Shown: positions 8,569 through 16,564 of the stretch, piece after piece
How positions within the stretch are numbered: position 1 is the stretch's first letter
How the letters are laid out: each line of letters starts with the position of its first letter
Assembly (NCBI GenBank): GCA_015484845.1
Contig: WFUT01000052.1
Span: 1 to 35,933 of the forward strand
DNA length: 35,933 nucleotides
Direction of reading: 5' to 3'
From: Desulfobulbaceae bacterium
GTDB taxonomy: Bacteria; Desulfobacterota; Desulfobulbia; Desulfobulbales; Desulfobulbaceae
The notes under the pieces: generated by a model
The model's input: the letters and a program-made list of their open reading frames with translations, nothing else
The model's database searches: none
Told to the model about the DNA's origin: nothing
Program-made: the position numbers and the translations under genes

Positions 8569-8925
8569 TCAGGCGGAATGGACCCCGGCAGTCTTCACCA
8601 CCTCGGCAAAGGCATGGGGATCGACAATGGCAAGATGGGAAAGGACCTTCCTGTCCAGTTCGACGCCGGCCTTCTTCAGGCCACCCATCAGCTTGGAATA
8701 ACTGGTGCCGTTCATCCTGGCCGCCGCACCGATACGGGTGATCCAGAGACGGCGGAACTCCCGCTTCCGGGTGCGCCGGTCGCGATAGCTGTAACAGAGG
8801 GCCCGGTCCACGGCCTCGGTGGCGGTCCTGAATAACCGGTGCTTGCCGCCCCGGTAGCCCCTGGCCATCTTCAGCACCTTGTTTCTTCTGCGGCGTGCCT
8901 TGAATCCGCGTGTTACTCGTGACAT
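8569..8925 (-). CDS. rplT: 50S ribosomal protein L20
   Basis: A 118-residue protein of the large subunit that binds 23S rRNA early in assembly. The sequence opens [20 protein letters not shown] and contains the basic [16 protein letters not shown] and the conserved [17 protein letters not shown]. The ATG at 8925 was chosen because GGAG lies at good distance and the family begins there; the 14 extra upstream codons in frame are not part of L20. In other bacteria L20 represses its own operon by binding a leader RNA. Whether the 279 bases before rpmI do this here is not visible. Confidence 0.97.
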   Translation of the reverse strand: MSRVTRGFKARRRRNKVLKMARGYRGGKHRLFRTATEAVDRALCYSYRDRRTRKREFRRLWITRIGAAARMNGTSYSKLMGGLKKAGVELDRKVLSHLAIVDPHAFAEVVKTAGVHSA

Positions 8926-9094
8926 TCTCTCAACTCCGGAACAAAATGTTTTGGTAGCAATACCCATCCATGCCCTGCGGCACGGCAGACAGGGTCAACA
9001 AAGAGGCTTTCAACCCCTTTTCCCTCTTGACCCCGTCCGGGAGCAGACGCGTCTGGTTGCTGTCCCTGGCTCCTGTGAATCCGAAAATACCTGC

Positions 9095-9292
9095 CTACAG
9101 GTAGGGCAGCATCCGCTTGACCGCCTTGCTGTCGGCAGCCGTGATCAGGCCGGACTTGCGCAGGTTCCGCTTCCGCTTGGTTGACTTCTTGGTCAGGATG
9201 TGGGAGCTGTAGGCCTTGTTGCGCCGGATCTTGCCGGAGCCCGTGGCCTTGAACCGCTTCGCCGCCCCCCTGTTGGTCTTCATCTTGGGCAT
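9095..9292 (-). CDS. rpmI: 50S ribosomal protein L35
   Basis: A 65-residue basic ribosomal protein with the family start [18 protein letters not shown] and the central [15 protein letters not shown]. The start at 9292 is preceded by GGAGGAG. It sits between infC (279 bases upstream) and rplT (169 bases downstream), the usual order. Both spacers are longer than in E. coli. The upstream one carries a small GC hairpin (GCCGC-TGC-GCGGC at 9478-9490) but no clear known leader motif. Confidence 0.96.
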   Translation of the reverse strand: MPKMKTNRGAAKRFKATGSGKIRRNKAYSSHILTKKSTKRKRNLRKSGLITAADSKAVKRMLPYL

Positions 9293-9571
9293 GATTACAT
9301 CTCCTCCAGGCCGCATTGGCCTGTCACTGCTCTCTTCAAACGTAGAAACGTGGTATCAATTACCTGGTCCTGCACACGCACCGCGCACTCCACCGGAACA
9401 GACGAGATCGCATCCGCCCACCGGGGCTATGCACAGTGCGCATCTCCCCTCTGTGGCAGAAAACAAGAGCCGTCGTAGCCGCTGCGCGGCGGTTCCCTGG
9501 TGCCATCTCCGCCGCAGGAGTTCACCCGCCGGCCGGTACCGGTCCGCGGACAGGGGAAAGGGGGCCGGGGA

Positions 9572-10117
9572 TCAGGGTTTAGGGCCGATGAACATCACCA
9601 GCTGCCGACCCTCCATCTTTGGTTCCTGCAGGATCACGCCATGGTCCCGCAGGGCGTCGGCAATCCTGTTGATGGCGTCGAGTCCCACCGACTGGGCATA
9701 GATGATCTCGCGTCCCCGAAAACGCATGGTCACCTTGACCTTGTTCTTGGCATCCAGGAACTTCTTGATCTTCTTGATCTTGAAGTTGAGATCGTGTTCC
9801 TCGGTCTTGGGCCTGAACTTGATCTCCTTTGTCTCGACAACGGTCTGTTTCTTCTTGGCTTCCTGGCGCTTCTTCTTCAGCTCGTACCGGTACTTGTCGT
9901 AATTCATGATCCGACAGACCGGCGGATTCGCCTTGCCCGCCACCTCTACCAGGTCGAGATCCTGGTTGTAGGCCCTCTCCAATGCCTCCCTGACAGGGAC
10001 GATCCCGAGCTGTTCGCCATCGGCATCGATGAGGCGAACCTCCGGATATTTTATCGCCTCGTTGATCTTGACCCGGATTTCCTGCTTCTGAGGAAGCCTG
10101 CTGCCTCGTCTTTTAAT
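9572..10117 (-). CDS. infC: Translation initiation factor IF-3 (ATT start)
   Basis: A 181-residue factor that keeps 30S subunits apart and checks the start codon. Translating upstream of the first conventional start gives the missing N-domain in frame (QEIRVKIN, VRLIDADGEQLGIVPV), followed by the linker and the C-domain (KEIKFRPKTEEHDLNFKIKK). The only sensible initiator is an ATT at 10117-10115, preceded by AGGAGG about 9 bases away. This is the classical infC autoregulation: IF-3 discriminates against rare start codons and so limits its own synthesis. It lies 34 bases after thrS. Confidence 0.95.
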   Translation of the reverse strand: MKRRGSRLPQKQEIRVKINEAIKYPEVRLIDADGEQLGIVPVREALERAYNQDLDLVEVAGKANPPVCRIMNYDKYRYELKKKRQEAKKKQTVVETKEIKFRPKTEEHDLNFKIKKIKKFLDAKNKVKVTMRFRGREIIYAQSVGLDAINRIADALRDHGVILQEPKMEGRQLVMFIGPKP

Positions 10118-10151
10118 GTCCCTTCCTCCTCTTCATTTCTTCAGTGGACCG

Positions 10152-12080
10152 CTACCCGGCCATCTTCTCTTCACATTCCCTGCGCACCATGTCCACGAAC
10201 TCCTCCGGTTGCATGGGCGGCAGGTTCTTTCCGTCTCTTCTGCGCACGGTGACCGTTCCCTCGTCCTTCTCACGGTCACCGATGATGAGCATGTAGGGAA
10301 TCTTCATGACCTGCGCTTCGCGGATCTTGTAGTTGAGCTTCTCGTTGCGCAGGTCCTTTTCCACCCGCACGCCGGCAGCCCGCAGGGTCGCAAAGACCCG
10401 GGCCGCGTATTCGGCCTGGTCATCGGTGATATTGAGGATGCGGGCCTGCTCCGGGGCGAGCCAGAGCGGAAACGCTCCCGCATAATGCTCGATCAGCACC
10501 CCGATGAACCGCTCCAGTGACCCCATGAGCGCCCGGTGGATCATGATCGGGCGGTGCTCCTCGCCGTCGGCGCCGGTATAGGTCATGCCGAAACGCTCCG
10601 GCAGGTTGAAGTCCACCTGGATGGTGGAACACTGCCACGATCTTCCCAGCTGATCCTTGATCTTGATATCGATCTTCGGGCCATAGAAGACGCCCTCACC
10701 CGGATCGATCTCAAAGGCCAGTCCCTTCTTCTCCATGGCCTGCTTCAGGGCCTCGGTGGAGAGCTGCCAGTGTTCCTCGGACCCCACGTACTTGTCCGGC
10801 CGGGTGGAGAGATAGACATCATAGGAATCAAACCCGAACGTCCTCAGGATGTGCAGGTTCAGGTCGATGATGTTGAAGATCTCCTCTTCGAGCTGGTCGG
10901 GTCGGCAGAAGATGTGGGCATCGTCCTGGGTAAAGCCGCGCACCCGCATCAGCCCGTGCAGGGCGCCGGTGCGCTCGTAGCGGTACACGGTGCCCAGTTC
11001 GCACCAACGGATGGGGAACTCCCGGTAGCTGTGCCTGGCGGCGTTATAGATGCCGATATGAAAGGGACAGTTCATGGGCTTGAGCTGGTAGAGCACCTCG
11101 TCGATCTCCATGGCCGAGTACATGTTCTCGGCATAGAAATCAAGATGGCCGGAGGTCTTCCACAGGTCCTGGCGGGCAATGTGGGGGGTATAGAGCAGCT
11201 CGTAGCCGTGACGGTAGTGCTCGTCCTTCCAGTAGTCCTCGATCAGCCGCCGCAGCATGGCACCACGGGGCTGCCAGAGGATGAGGCCGGGGCCGATCTC
11301 GTCCTGGATAGTGAACAGTTTCAGCTGCTTGCCCAGCTTGCGGTGATCACGCTTCCTGGCCTCTTCAAGACGGTTCAGGTACCGCTTGAGGTCCTTGCGG
11401 TCAAAAAAGGCGGTGCCGTAGATCCGGGTCAGCATCTCCCGCTTTTCGTCACCCCGCCAGTAGGACCCGGCCACCCGCAGCAGCTTGAAGCTCCTGATCC
11501 AGGAGGTATCGGGAATATGCGGGCCACGGCACAGATCGATGAAGTCACCCTGCTGATAGAGGCTGACCGTATCGTCGTCCATCTCCCGCAGCAGCTCCAC
11601 CTTGTACTTCTCGCCCCGGTCGGCAAAGAACTCGATGGCCTCCTGCCGGGGCATCTCCCGGCGTTCGAACGTGGCGCGGGCCGCGATGATCTCGGCCATC
11701 TTGGCCTCGATCACGGGAAAGTCGTCCGGGGTGAAGGGGACGGGCCGGTCGAAATCATAGTAGAAGCCATCCTCGATGGACGGGCCGATGGCCACCCGGA
11801 TCTCGTCGCCATAGAGCTCTTTCACCGCCTGCGCCATGACATGGGCCGTGGAGTGCCGCAACATGTCCAGGGCCTGTTCCGAACCAACGGTCACCGGCTC
11901 GAGCACGGTGTCAGCGTCCAGAACAGTGGACAGGTCCGCGGCCTCGCCATTGCGGAGAACAGCGATGGTCCGCTTGCGCTGTTTGCTGGTGAGCAGCTCC
12001 TTCAGCGCCTCGGCGGCCGTGGTTCCCCGGGGGAAGGTTCCCTTCTTCCCGTCCTTTATGGCAATGGCGATCTCTGTCAT
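10152..12080 (-). CDS. thrS: Threonine--tRNA ligase
   Basis: A 642-residue class II synthetase. In order: an N-terminal TGS domain (about 1-64), the editing domain with HSTAHVMAQAV (about 75-210), the catalytic core with the YQLKPMNCPFHIGIY zinc-Cys motif and the motif 2 region RWCELGTVYRYERTGALHGL, and the C-terminal anticodon-binding domain (about 540-640). The ATG at 12080 (MTEIAIAIKDG) was preferred over an in-frame TTG 39 bases upstream because it matches the family start. It opens the translation operon, downstream of tRNA-Val on the same strand. Confidence 0.96.
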   Translation of the reverse strand: MTEIAIAIKDGKKGTFPRGTTAAEALKELLTSKQRKRTIAVLRNGEAADLSTVLDADTVLEPVTVGSEQALDMLRHSTAHVMAQAVKELYGDEIRVAIGPSIEDGFYYDFDRPVPFTPDDFPVIEAKMAEIIAARATFERREMPRQEAIEFFADRGEKYKVELLREMDDDTVSLYQQGDFIDLCRGPHIPDTSWIRSFKLLRVAGSYWRGDEKREMLTRIYGTAFFDRKDLKRYLNRLEEARKRDHRKLGKQLKLFTIQDEIGPGLILWQPRGAMLRRLIEDYWKDEHYRHGYELLYTPHIARQDLWKTSGHLDFYAENMYSAMEIDEVLYQLKPMNCPFHIGIYNAARHSYREFPIRWCELGTVYRYERTGALHGLMRVRGFTQDDAHIFCRPDQLEEEIFNIIDLNLHILRTFGFDSYDVYLSTRPDKYVGSEEHWQLSTEALKQAMEKKGLAFEIDPGEGVFYGPKIDIKIKDQLGRSWQCSTIQVDFNLPERFGMTYTGADGEEHRPIMIHRALMGSLERFIGVLIEHYAGAFPLWLAPEQARILNITDDQAEYAARVFATLRAAGVRVEKDLRNEKLNYKIREAQVMKIPYMLIIGDREKDEGTVTVRRRDGKNLPPMQPEEFVDMVRRECEEKMAG

Positions 12081-12152
12081 GGTCCCATTAAAAAGAAAGG
12101 CTAATGAGCAACCGGCCAAAAGGCGGCCGGCTGCATCCTAGCCTTTACTCTC

Positions 12153-12227
12153 TGGTAGGCGCGGGCGGTATCGAACCGCCGACCTCTACCGCGTCAAGGT
12201 AGCGCTCTCCCACTGAGCTACGCGCCT
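12153..12227 (-). tRNA. tRNA-Val (anticodon GAC)
   Basis: A complete cloverleaf on the minus strand: acceptor AGGCGCG/CGCGCCT, D-arm TAGCTCAGTGGGAGAGC, anticodon stem CTACC/GGTAG with loop TTGACGC (anticodon GAC), and T-arm GGCGG-TTCGATA-CCGCC. The discriminator is A and CCA is encoded. It lies 72 bases ahead of the thrS start, so the two may share a transcript. Confidence 0.95.
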
Positions 12228-12382
12228 ACATCAAAACTTTTCTCTTTTGGAGTGCTGACGTTACATCAAGCGTCGAAAAAACTCAAGTCAAATACCAGCA
12301 AACGCCTTGTCTGTCAAGTGATAATCTGCAGCCGGAAGGCGGAATCACTCCCTCCCTTTCCACCCCCGCCGGGGCTGTCGGG

Positions 12383-12985
12383 TCAGGCCATGGGCTGTCG
12401 TGACTCGATGGCCCTGGCCAGGGTGTGCTCATCGGCATACTTGATATCCATCCCCATGGGGATGCCACAGGCCAGCCGGGTTACTTTTACACCCATTTTC
12501 TGCAACCGGTCAACAAGAAACGAGGCCGTTGCCTCGCCGGGAACCGTGGAGCTCGTCGCAAGCAGGATCTCGGCCACCTCGCCGCGGCCCACCCGGTCAA
12601 GGAGTTCGCGGATCTTCAGCTCATCCGGGCCGATGCCGTCCATGGGCGACAGGACTCCGTGCAGGATATGGTAGACGCCCCGGAAACTGGCCGTCTTTTC
12701 AATGGCCAGCAGGTCGCCTGGCTCCTCGACCACGCAGACCAGCCGGTGGTTGCGGCGGGCATCGGCGCAGATCGAACAGGGGTCGGTCTCGGAAAAGGCA
12801 AAACAGGAGGAACAGAGCCGGATCGACTCGTGCAGCCCGGCCAGGTCGGCGGCCAGCCTGCGCGCCTCGGCCGCGGGACGGCGCAGCAGGTAGAGGGCGA
12901 GCCTGGTCGCGGTCTTGCGCCCGATGCCGGGCAGCCGGGTCAGGTCCCTGATCAGCTGTTCGAGGGCCGGTGGCACCGCCTGCAT
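12383..12985 (-). CDS. recR: Recombination mediator protein RecR
   Basis: A 200-residue protein of the RecFOR pathway that helps load RecA at gaps. The helix-hairpin-helix DNA-binding segment LTRLPGIGRKTATRLALYLL is at residues 15-34. The four-Cys zinc finger CSSC...CSIC is at about 58-73, and the Toprim domain follows (VCVVEEPGDLLAIEKT, then HGVLSPMDGIGP). Length is normal. It begins 9 bases after the ybaB stop in the conserved dnaX-ybaB-recR order. Confidence 0.97.
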   Translation of the reverse strand: MQAVPPALEQLIRDLTRLPGIGRKTATRLALYLLRRPAAEARRLAADLAGLHESIRLCSSCFAFSETDPCSICADARRNHRLVCVVEEPGDLLAIEKTASFRGVYHILHGVLSPMDGIGPDELKIRELLDRVGRGEVAEILLATSSTVPGEATASFLVDRLQKMGVKVTRLACGIPMGMDIKYADEHTLARAIESRQPMA

Positions 12986-12994
12986 GGCCGGGAC

Positions 12995-13306
12995 CTAGAA
13001 CATGCCGGGGATGTTGAGGCCACCGGTCAGCTTCGACATCTCGTCCCTGGCCAGCTCCTTTGCCTTGCGCAGGCCGTCGTTGACCGCCGCCCGGACCAGG
13101 TCCTGCAGCATGCCCACGTCGTCGGGGTTGACGATCTCCGGCTCGATGGCCAGGCCGACCAGCTCGCCGCGGCCATTGACCGTGGCCGTGACCATGCCGC
13201 CGCCCGACGTACCGGTGACCGTCCGTCCCGCCAGCTCCTCCTGGATGGTGGCCATCTTTTCCTGGAACTGCTGGGCATGCTTCATCAGTTCGCCCATGTT
13301 CAGCAT
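12995..13306 (-). CDS. ybaB: YbaB/EbfC family nucleoid-associated protein
   Basis: A 103-residue small DNA-binding protein. The family start MLNMGELMKHAQQFQEKMA is followed by the beta-sheet core with GGGMVTATVNGRGELV and the C-terminal helix VRAAVNDGLRKAKELARDEM. These proteins bind DNA as tweezers-like dimers; their role is loosely tied to nucleoid structure and repair. It lies between dnaX (227-base gap) and recR (9-base gap). Confidence 0.95.
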   Translation of the reverse strand: MLNMGELMKHAQQFQEKMATIQEELAGRTVTGTSGGGMVTATVNGRGELVGLAIEPEIVNPDDVGMLQDLVRAAVNDGLRKAKELARDEMSKLTGGLNIPGMF

Positions 13307-13380
13307 GTTCTCTCACCTCGTGTGTCAATAACTCGGAAGCCGGGTGACAGAAGCCGGATCAGCTTCCGCCTGCGGCGAAC

Positions 13381-13397
13381 AACTGCAGGATTCAGGT
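13381..13397 (-). repeat. Short dispersed motif, copy C (core only)
   Basis: On the minus strand this reads ACCTGAATCCTGCAGTT, 16 of 17 bases identical to copy B (7227-7243). Similarity does not extend further to the right. It lies in the dnaX-ybaB gap. Confidence 0.28.
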
Positions 13398-13533
13398 GCA
13401 AAAGGCGCCACAGGGCAGTGTACCATACAACCCAGGCAACGGGTTCCGGCGCAAGCCGCGGCACCACTCCCGGGCGTTGCACCGGGACGATGCCCGTCTG
13501 CGGCGCTGCCGTGCCGGCGCCCCGGGCATGCTG

Positions 13534-15441
13534 TTATTCCGGGACCTTGTTGTCCTCCTGCCCCGTGGCCAGGGACTGCCTGAATCGGGGGCCGACCCTG
13601 ATATCGCCGACCTGGCCGTTGAAGATCTCCAGGGCCGCCAGTACCAGTGGATCATTGGCCAGGGCCCTGCGTTCCTGCTGGGGCGAGGCGCCGTTTTCCG
13701 GGTCGATCTCGCAGGCCAGCGAATCGGGAACGTGGAACTTTACTGTAAGGCTCTCCTGGAAAAAGTCCAGGGCAAACTCGGTCAGCGGCCTGATGTTTTC
13801 CCGGTTCTTGAGCAGGCGGCAGTCGGCCGCGTCATCGTACTGGATGATCAACCGGTCTCCCCTGCGACTGACCGAGGAGGCACGGCTGAGCGCTGCCGCC
13901 ATCCAGGGTTTACGCTCCCGCACATAGGCCAGGAAGTCGTCCCAGTGCCGGCGGACATCCTTTTTTTCCGCCGGCGCATCGGCGCTCCGGGCCGGGGCAG
14001 GCCCTGTCTCCCCGCCTGCCGGCGCCCCCTCTTCCTGCTTTCCAGGGGTCGGGACCGCCATGGGAGCGTCCCCTGCCGCCGCGGGCGCTGCCTTGCCGGT
14101 CGCTTTCTTTTCCGGTGCCGCGTCCCGGGCAGGAGCCGGCGGCGCCTGCTCCGGGGGGCTCACCTCTGCCGTCCCCTGCTCCACCGGCTGCATGGCCGGC
14201 TGCATGATGCGGCCGGCCGTCACTGCCGGGCCCGGGTCCGCGTTCCCCCGGCCGGCGGCCGTGGACCGGGGAACCGCTGCAGCAAGGCTCTCCGCCGGCA
14301 CACCGGCCAGGACCTTGTCCAGGCGGGCCAGGAGATCCGGGACCCCGACCACGTCTCCCACCTGCACCGCCCTGATAAATGCCAGTTCCAGGGCCAGGCG
14401 CGGCTGCTGGGACCAGGTAACCTTCTCCAGGCTCTCCAGCAGCAGGTTGAACAGGGCAAAGAGGCTCTGGGGAGAATAGTTGCCTGCAATCCCGACCAGC
14501 TCCTGCAGCTCGTCCTCCGGCAGGTCGAGCAATTGCTCCGGCCGGCGGCTGACCCGGCAGACGATCAGGCCACGGAACCAGGAGAGCAGCTCGTTGATGA
14601 ACCGTTTCAGGTCCATGCCAAAGGTGTAGACCTGTTCCAGGCTGTCCAGGGCACGGGCCAGGTCGGCCTCCAGCAGCGCCGTGCCCAGGGCGGTGATCAC
14701 CTCGTGGCTGACCAGCCCCAGGACCTCGACCACGTCCGCGGCCGTGACATCGGCGCCGCAGTAGGAAAAAACCTGGTCCAGCAGGCTGAGGCCGTCCCGG
14801 ACCGAACCGCCGGCCTCGCGCGCGACCAGGTTCAGGGCCGCCGGCTCGATGTTCACCCCCTCCTGGCCGGCCAGGCGGGCAAAATGCTCCTGCAGCTCGC
14901 GGTGGCTGACCCTCTTGAGTTCATAACGCTGGCAGCGGGAGAGGATGGTCACCGGCACCCGGTGCAGCTCGGTGGTGGCGAACATGAAGTAGACGTGGTC
15001 CGGCGGCTCTTCCAGGGTCTTCAGAAGCGCGTTGAAGGCCTCGGTGGTGAGCATGTGCACTTCGTCGATGATGATAATCTTGAAGCGCGCCGCCGTGGGC
15101 ATGAAACGGATATTTTCCTTCAGCTCCCGGATCTCCTGGATACCCCGGTTGGAGGCGCCGTCCACCTCGTGCAGGTCAACGCTGCCGCCGGCCATGATCT
15201 CGCGGCAGGACTGGCAGGTGCCACAGGGTTCGTCGGTGGGGCCCTGCTCGCAGTTCAGGGCCTTGGCCATGATCCGGGCCAGGGTCGTCTTGCCGGTGCC
15301 CCGGATGCCGCTGAAGATCAGGGCATGGGGGACCCGGTTCTGGCGGAGCGCGTTCTGCAGGGTCCGGACCACGGCCTGCTGGCCGACGACCTCGTCAAAA
15401 CGCTGCGGACGCGATTTCCTGGCAAGAACGAGATAGGACAC
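13534..15441 (-). CDS. dnaX: DNA polymerase III subunits tau and gamma
   Basis: A 635-residue clamp-loader ATPase. The AAA+ part (about 1-370) shows MSYLVLARKSRPQRFDEVVGQ, Walker A GIRGTGKTT, a four-Cys zinc module (CEQ...CGTCQSC), Walker B IIIIDEVHML and sensor ATTELHRVPVTILSRCQR. A Pro/Ala-rich linker (about 395-490) follows, and then the tau-specific C-terminal domain with DDFLAYVRERKPWMAAAL. The start codon is GTG with a weak ribosome site, fixed by the family N-terminus. An AAAAAAG heptamer in the correct phase sits at the linker end and could produce a shorter gamma form (see the separate entry). SRP RNA lies just upstream on the same strand. Confidence 0.97.
   Translation of the reverse strand: MSYLVLARKSRPQRFDEVVGQQAVVRTLQNALRQNRVPHALIFSGIRGTGKTTLARIMAKALNCEQGPTDEPCGTCQSCREIMAGGSVDLHEVDGASNRGIQEIRELKENIRFMPTAARFKIIIIDEVHMLTTEAFNALLKTLEEPPDHVYFMFATTELHRVPVTILSRCQRYELKRVSHRELQEHFARLAGQEGVNIEPAALNLVAREAGGSVRDGLSLLDQVFSYCGADVTAADVVEVLGLVSHEVITALGTALLEADLARALDSLEQVYTFGMDLKRFINELLSWFRGLIVCRVSRRPEQLLDLPEDELQELVGIAGNYSPQSLFALFNLLLESLEKVTWSQQPRLALELAFIRAVQVGDVVGVPDLLARLDKVLAGVPAESLAAAVPRSTAAGRGNADPGPAVTAGRIMQPAMQPVEQGTAEVSPPEQAPPAPARDAAPEKKATGKAAPAAAGDAPMAVPTPGKQEEGAPAGGETGPAPARSADAPAEKKDVRRHWDDFLAYVRERKPWMAAALSRASSVSRRGDRLIIQYDDAADCRLLKNRENIRPLTEFALDFFQESLTVKFHVPDSLACEIDPENGASPQQERRALANDPLVLAALEIFNGQVGDIRVGPRFRQSLATGQEDNKVPE
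13960..13967 (-). promoter_or_regulatory. Candidate programmed -1 frameshift site in dnaX
   Basis: On the minus strand the zero-frame codons GAA-AAA-AAG contain A-AAA-AAG, the same heptamer and phase as the E. coli dnaX shift site. The slip falls at Lys493-Lys494. The -1 frame then reads 16 codons (starting GGA TGT CCG) to a TAA. The product would have 510 residues, keep the AAA+ domains and lose the tau C-terminal domain, as gamma does. The run of seven A could also allow transcriptional slippage. No certain upstream Shine-Dalgarno stimulator or downstream stem was established. Confidence 0.55.
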
Positions 15442-15533
15442 GGGCGCTGACTGTCAGATTCGGTTTGCAAAAAGAGAGGCCAAGACCGGCCAACGTATGC
15501 CGGTCAGGCAAAAAAGGGGTGTCCTGAAAAAAG

Positions 15534-15635
15534 GATAGCCGGGCAACCCTGCAACACACAAAGAGGTTCACTACCGCTGCTTCCTCCCGGACCTGACGGG
15601 GTTCGTGATTCTTTGTTGCGCAGGACCCGGCTATC
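15534..15635 (-). ncRNA. ffs: Signal recognition particle RNA (4.5S, small bacterial type)
   Basis: The minus strand carries the conserved apical loop sequence GGTCCGGGAGGAAGCAGC flanked by pairing arms. The termini pair perfectly (GATAGCCGGG with CCCGGCTATC), giving a rod of about 102 bases. This is the short SRP RNA that binds Ffh and targets membrane proteins for co-translational insertion. A T-run directly after the closing stem serves as terminator. A further hairpin (GACCGGC/GCCGGTC, 15484-15505) lies before dnaX. tRNA-Ser lies 19 bases upstream. Confidence 0.95.
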
Positions 15636-15654
15636 ACACTGAGATCCTTTGAGC

Positions 15655-15740
15655 TGGCGGAGAGGGTGAGATTCGAACTCACGGTACTTTCGTACACACG
15701 CGTTCCAGGCGTGCACCTTAAGCCACTCGGTCACCTCTCC
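15655..15740 (-). tRNA. tRNA-Ser (anticodon GGA)
   Basis: The acceptor is GGAGAGG/CCTCTCC with discriminator G and encoded CCA. The D-arm is GACCGAGTGGCTTAAGG, and anticodon stem CACGC/GCGTG holds loop CTGGAAC (anticodon GGA). The long variable arm (TGTAC-GAAA-GTACC) is the tRNA-Ser hallmark. It precedes the SRP RNA on the same strand and is probably co-transcribed with it. Confidence 0.95.
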
Positions 15741-15887
15741 GCGGCATGGGCAGCGCGGCAAAAGGGAGAAAGATTTTTCGCTTATCTCCATGCCGGCTGT
15801 CCGGCACCTCTATGTAAACTGTGCCAGGCTTTTTGACAACAGAAAAATACACCATTTTCCATTTTGTTGCCAGGGGTGGGGGAAAGG

Positions 15888-16469
15888 TTACCGTGCCTTT
15901 CTCCTGCTGCGGAAAAAATCACGCAGGAGATCGCCACAGGGTTCGGCCAGCACACCGCCGGTGACGTGAAAGCGGTGGTTGAGACGGCCGTCGATCCCGA
16001 TGGCATAGACCGAGCCGACCCCGCCGGCCCTGGGGTCGGTGGCCCCGAACACCAGCCGGTCGATACGGGCGATCACCATGGCGGCGGCGCACATGGCGCA
16101 GGGCTCCAGGGTGACGTAGAGGGTTGTTCCGGGCAGGCGGTAGTTGCCGACCCGGGCCGCGGCGGCGCGCAGGACCCGCACCTCGGCATGTCCCGTGGGA
16201 TCGCTGGCAGCGACGCAGTTGTTGCCCGAGGCAGCGAGCACGACGCCATCCCGGTCCACCAGGAGTGCGCCCACCGGCACCTCGCCCGCCGCAGCCGCCA
16301 GCCGCGCCTGGGCAATGGCCTGCTCCATCAGGCAGATGTCCCGCTCCGTGTCGCCGCCCTGTTCTTGCCGGCCCGCGGCAGGGTCCGGCAGCCCGGCTGT
16401 ATCCCCGCCCTTCCCCCCGGCCGCCGGTGGCCGGGCAGATGCAATATCCGGGCTAAAAAAAATTCTCAT
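15888..16469 (-). CDS. tadA: tRNA-specific adenosine deaminase TadA
   Basis: A zinc deaminase that converts wobble A34 to inosine in tRNA-Arg(ACG). The catalytic HAE motif (His94, Glu96, in GHAEVRVLR) and the zinc Cys pair PCAMC (Cys124, Cys127) are intact, with LMEQAIAQARLAAAAGEVPV in front as in the family. The start is uncertain: the ATG at 16469 gives 193 residues with an N-terminal extension of about 40 residues rich in Pro, Gly and Ala that most TadA proteins lack. No better start with a ribosome site is visible closer in. It is divergent from the sigma-54 regulator, with a 95-base shared upstream region. Confidence 0.92.
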   Translation of the reverse strand: MRIFFSPDIASARPPAAGGKGGDTAGLPDPAAGRQEQGGDTERDICLMEQAIAQARLAAAAGEVPVGALLVDRDGVVLAASGNNCVAASDPTGHAEVRVLRAAAARVGNYRLPGTTLYVTLEPCAMCAAAMVIARIDRLVFGATDPRAGGVGSVYAIGIDGRLNHRFHVTGGVLAEPCGDLLRDFFRSRRKAR

Positions 16470-16493
16470 CTTTATTTTTTCCGGAAAAAGCCC

Positions 16494-16499
16494 TATAAT
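16494..16499 (+). promoter_or_regulatory. Candidate -10 box for the sigma-54-type regulator
   Basis: A perfect TATAAT lies 65 bases before the start of the regulator gene in a short AT-rich divergent region. The best -35 at 17 bases spacing is TTTATT, only half matching. It is plausible as a housekeeping promoter. Confidence 0.4.
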
Positions 16500-16564
16500 T
16501 ACAAAATAGACATTAAGGTGACAAATCCGAAAATCGCGGAAGCGGTCCAAGCATTTACATTTCC

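Noticed and set aside
13396-15450. A 684-codon plus-strand open frame opposite dnaX
   Set aside because: It covers dnaX exactly on the wrong strand, is low-complexity (Gln/Gly/Leu/Val) and has no ribosome site.
15790-15806. Terminator TGCCGG-CTGT-CCGGCA downstream of tadA
   Set aside because: The stem is only 6 bp and no T-run follows on the minus strand.
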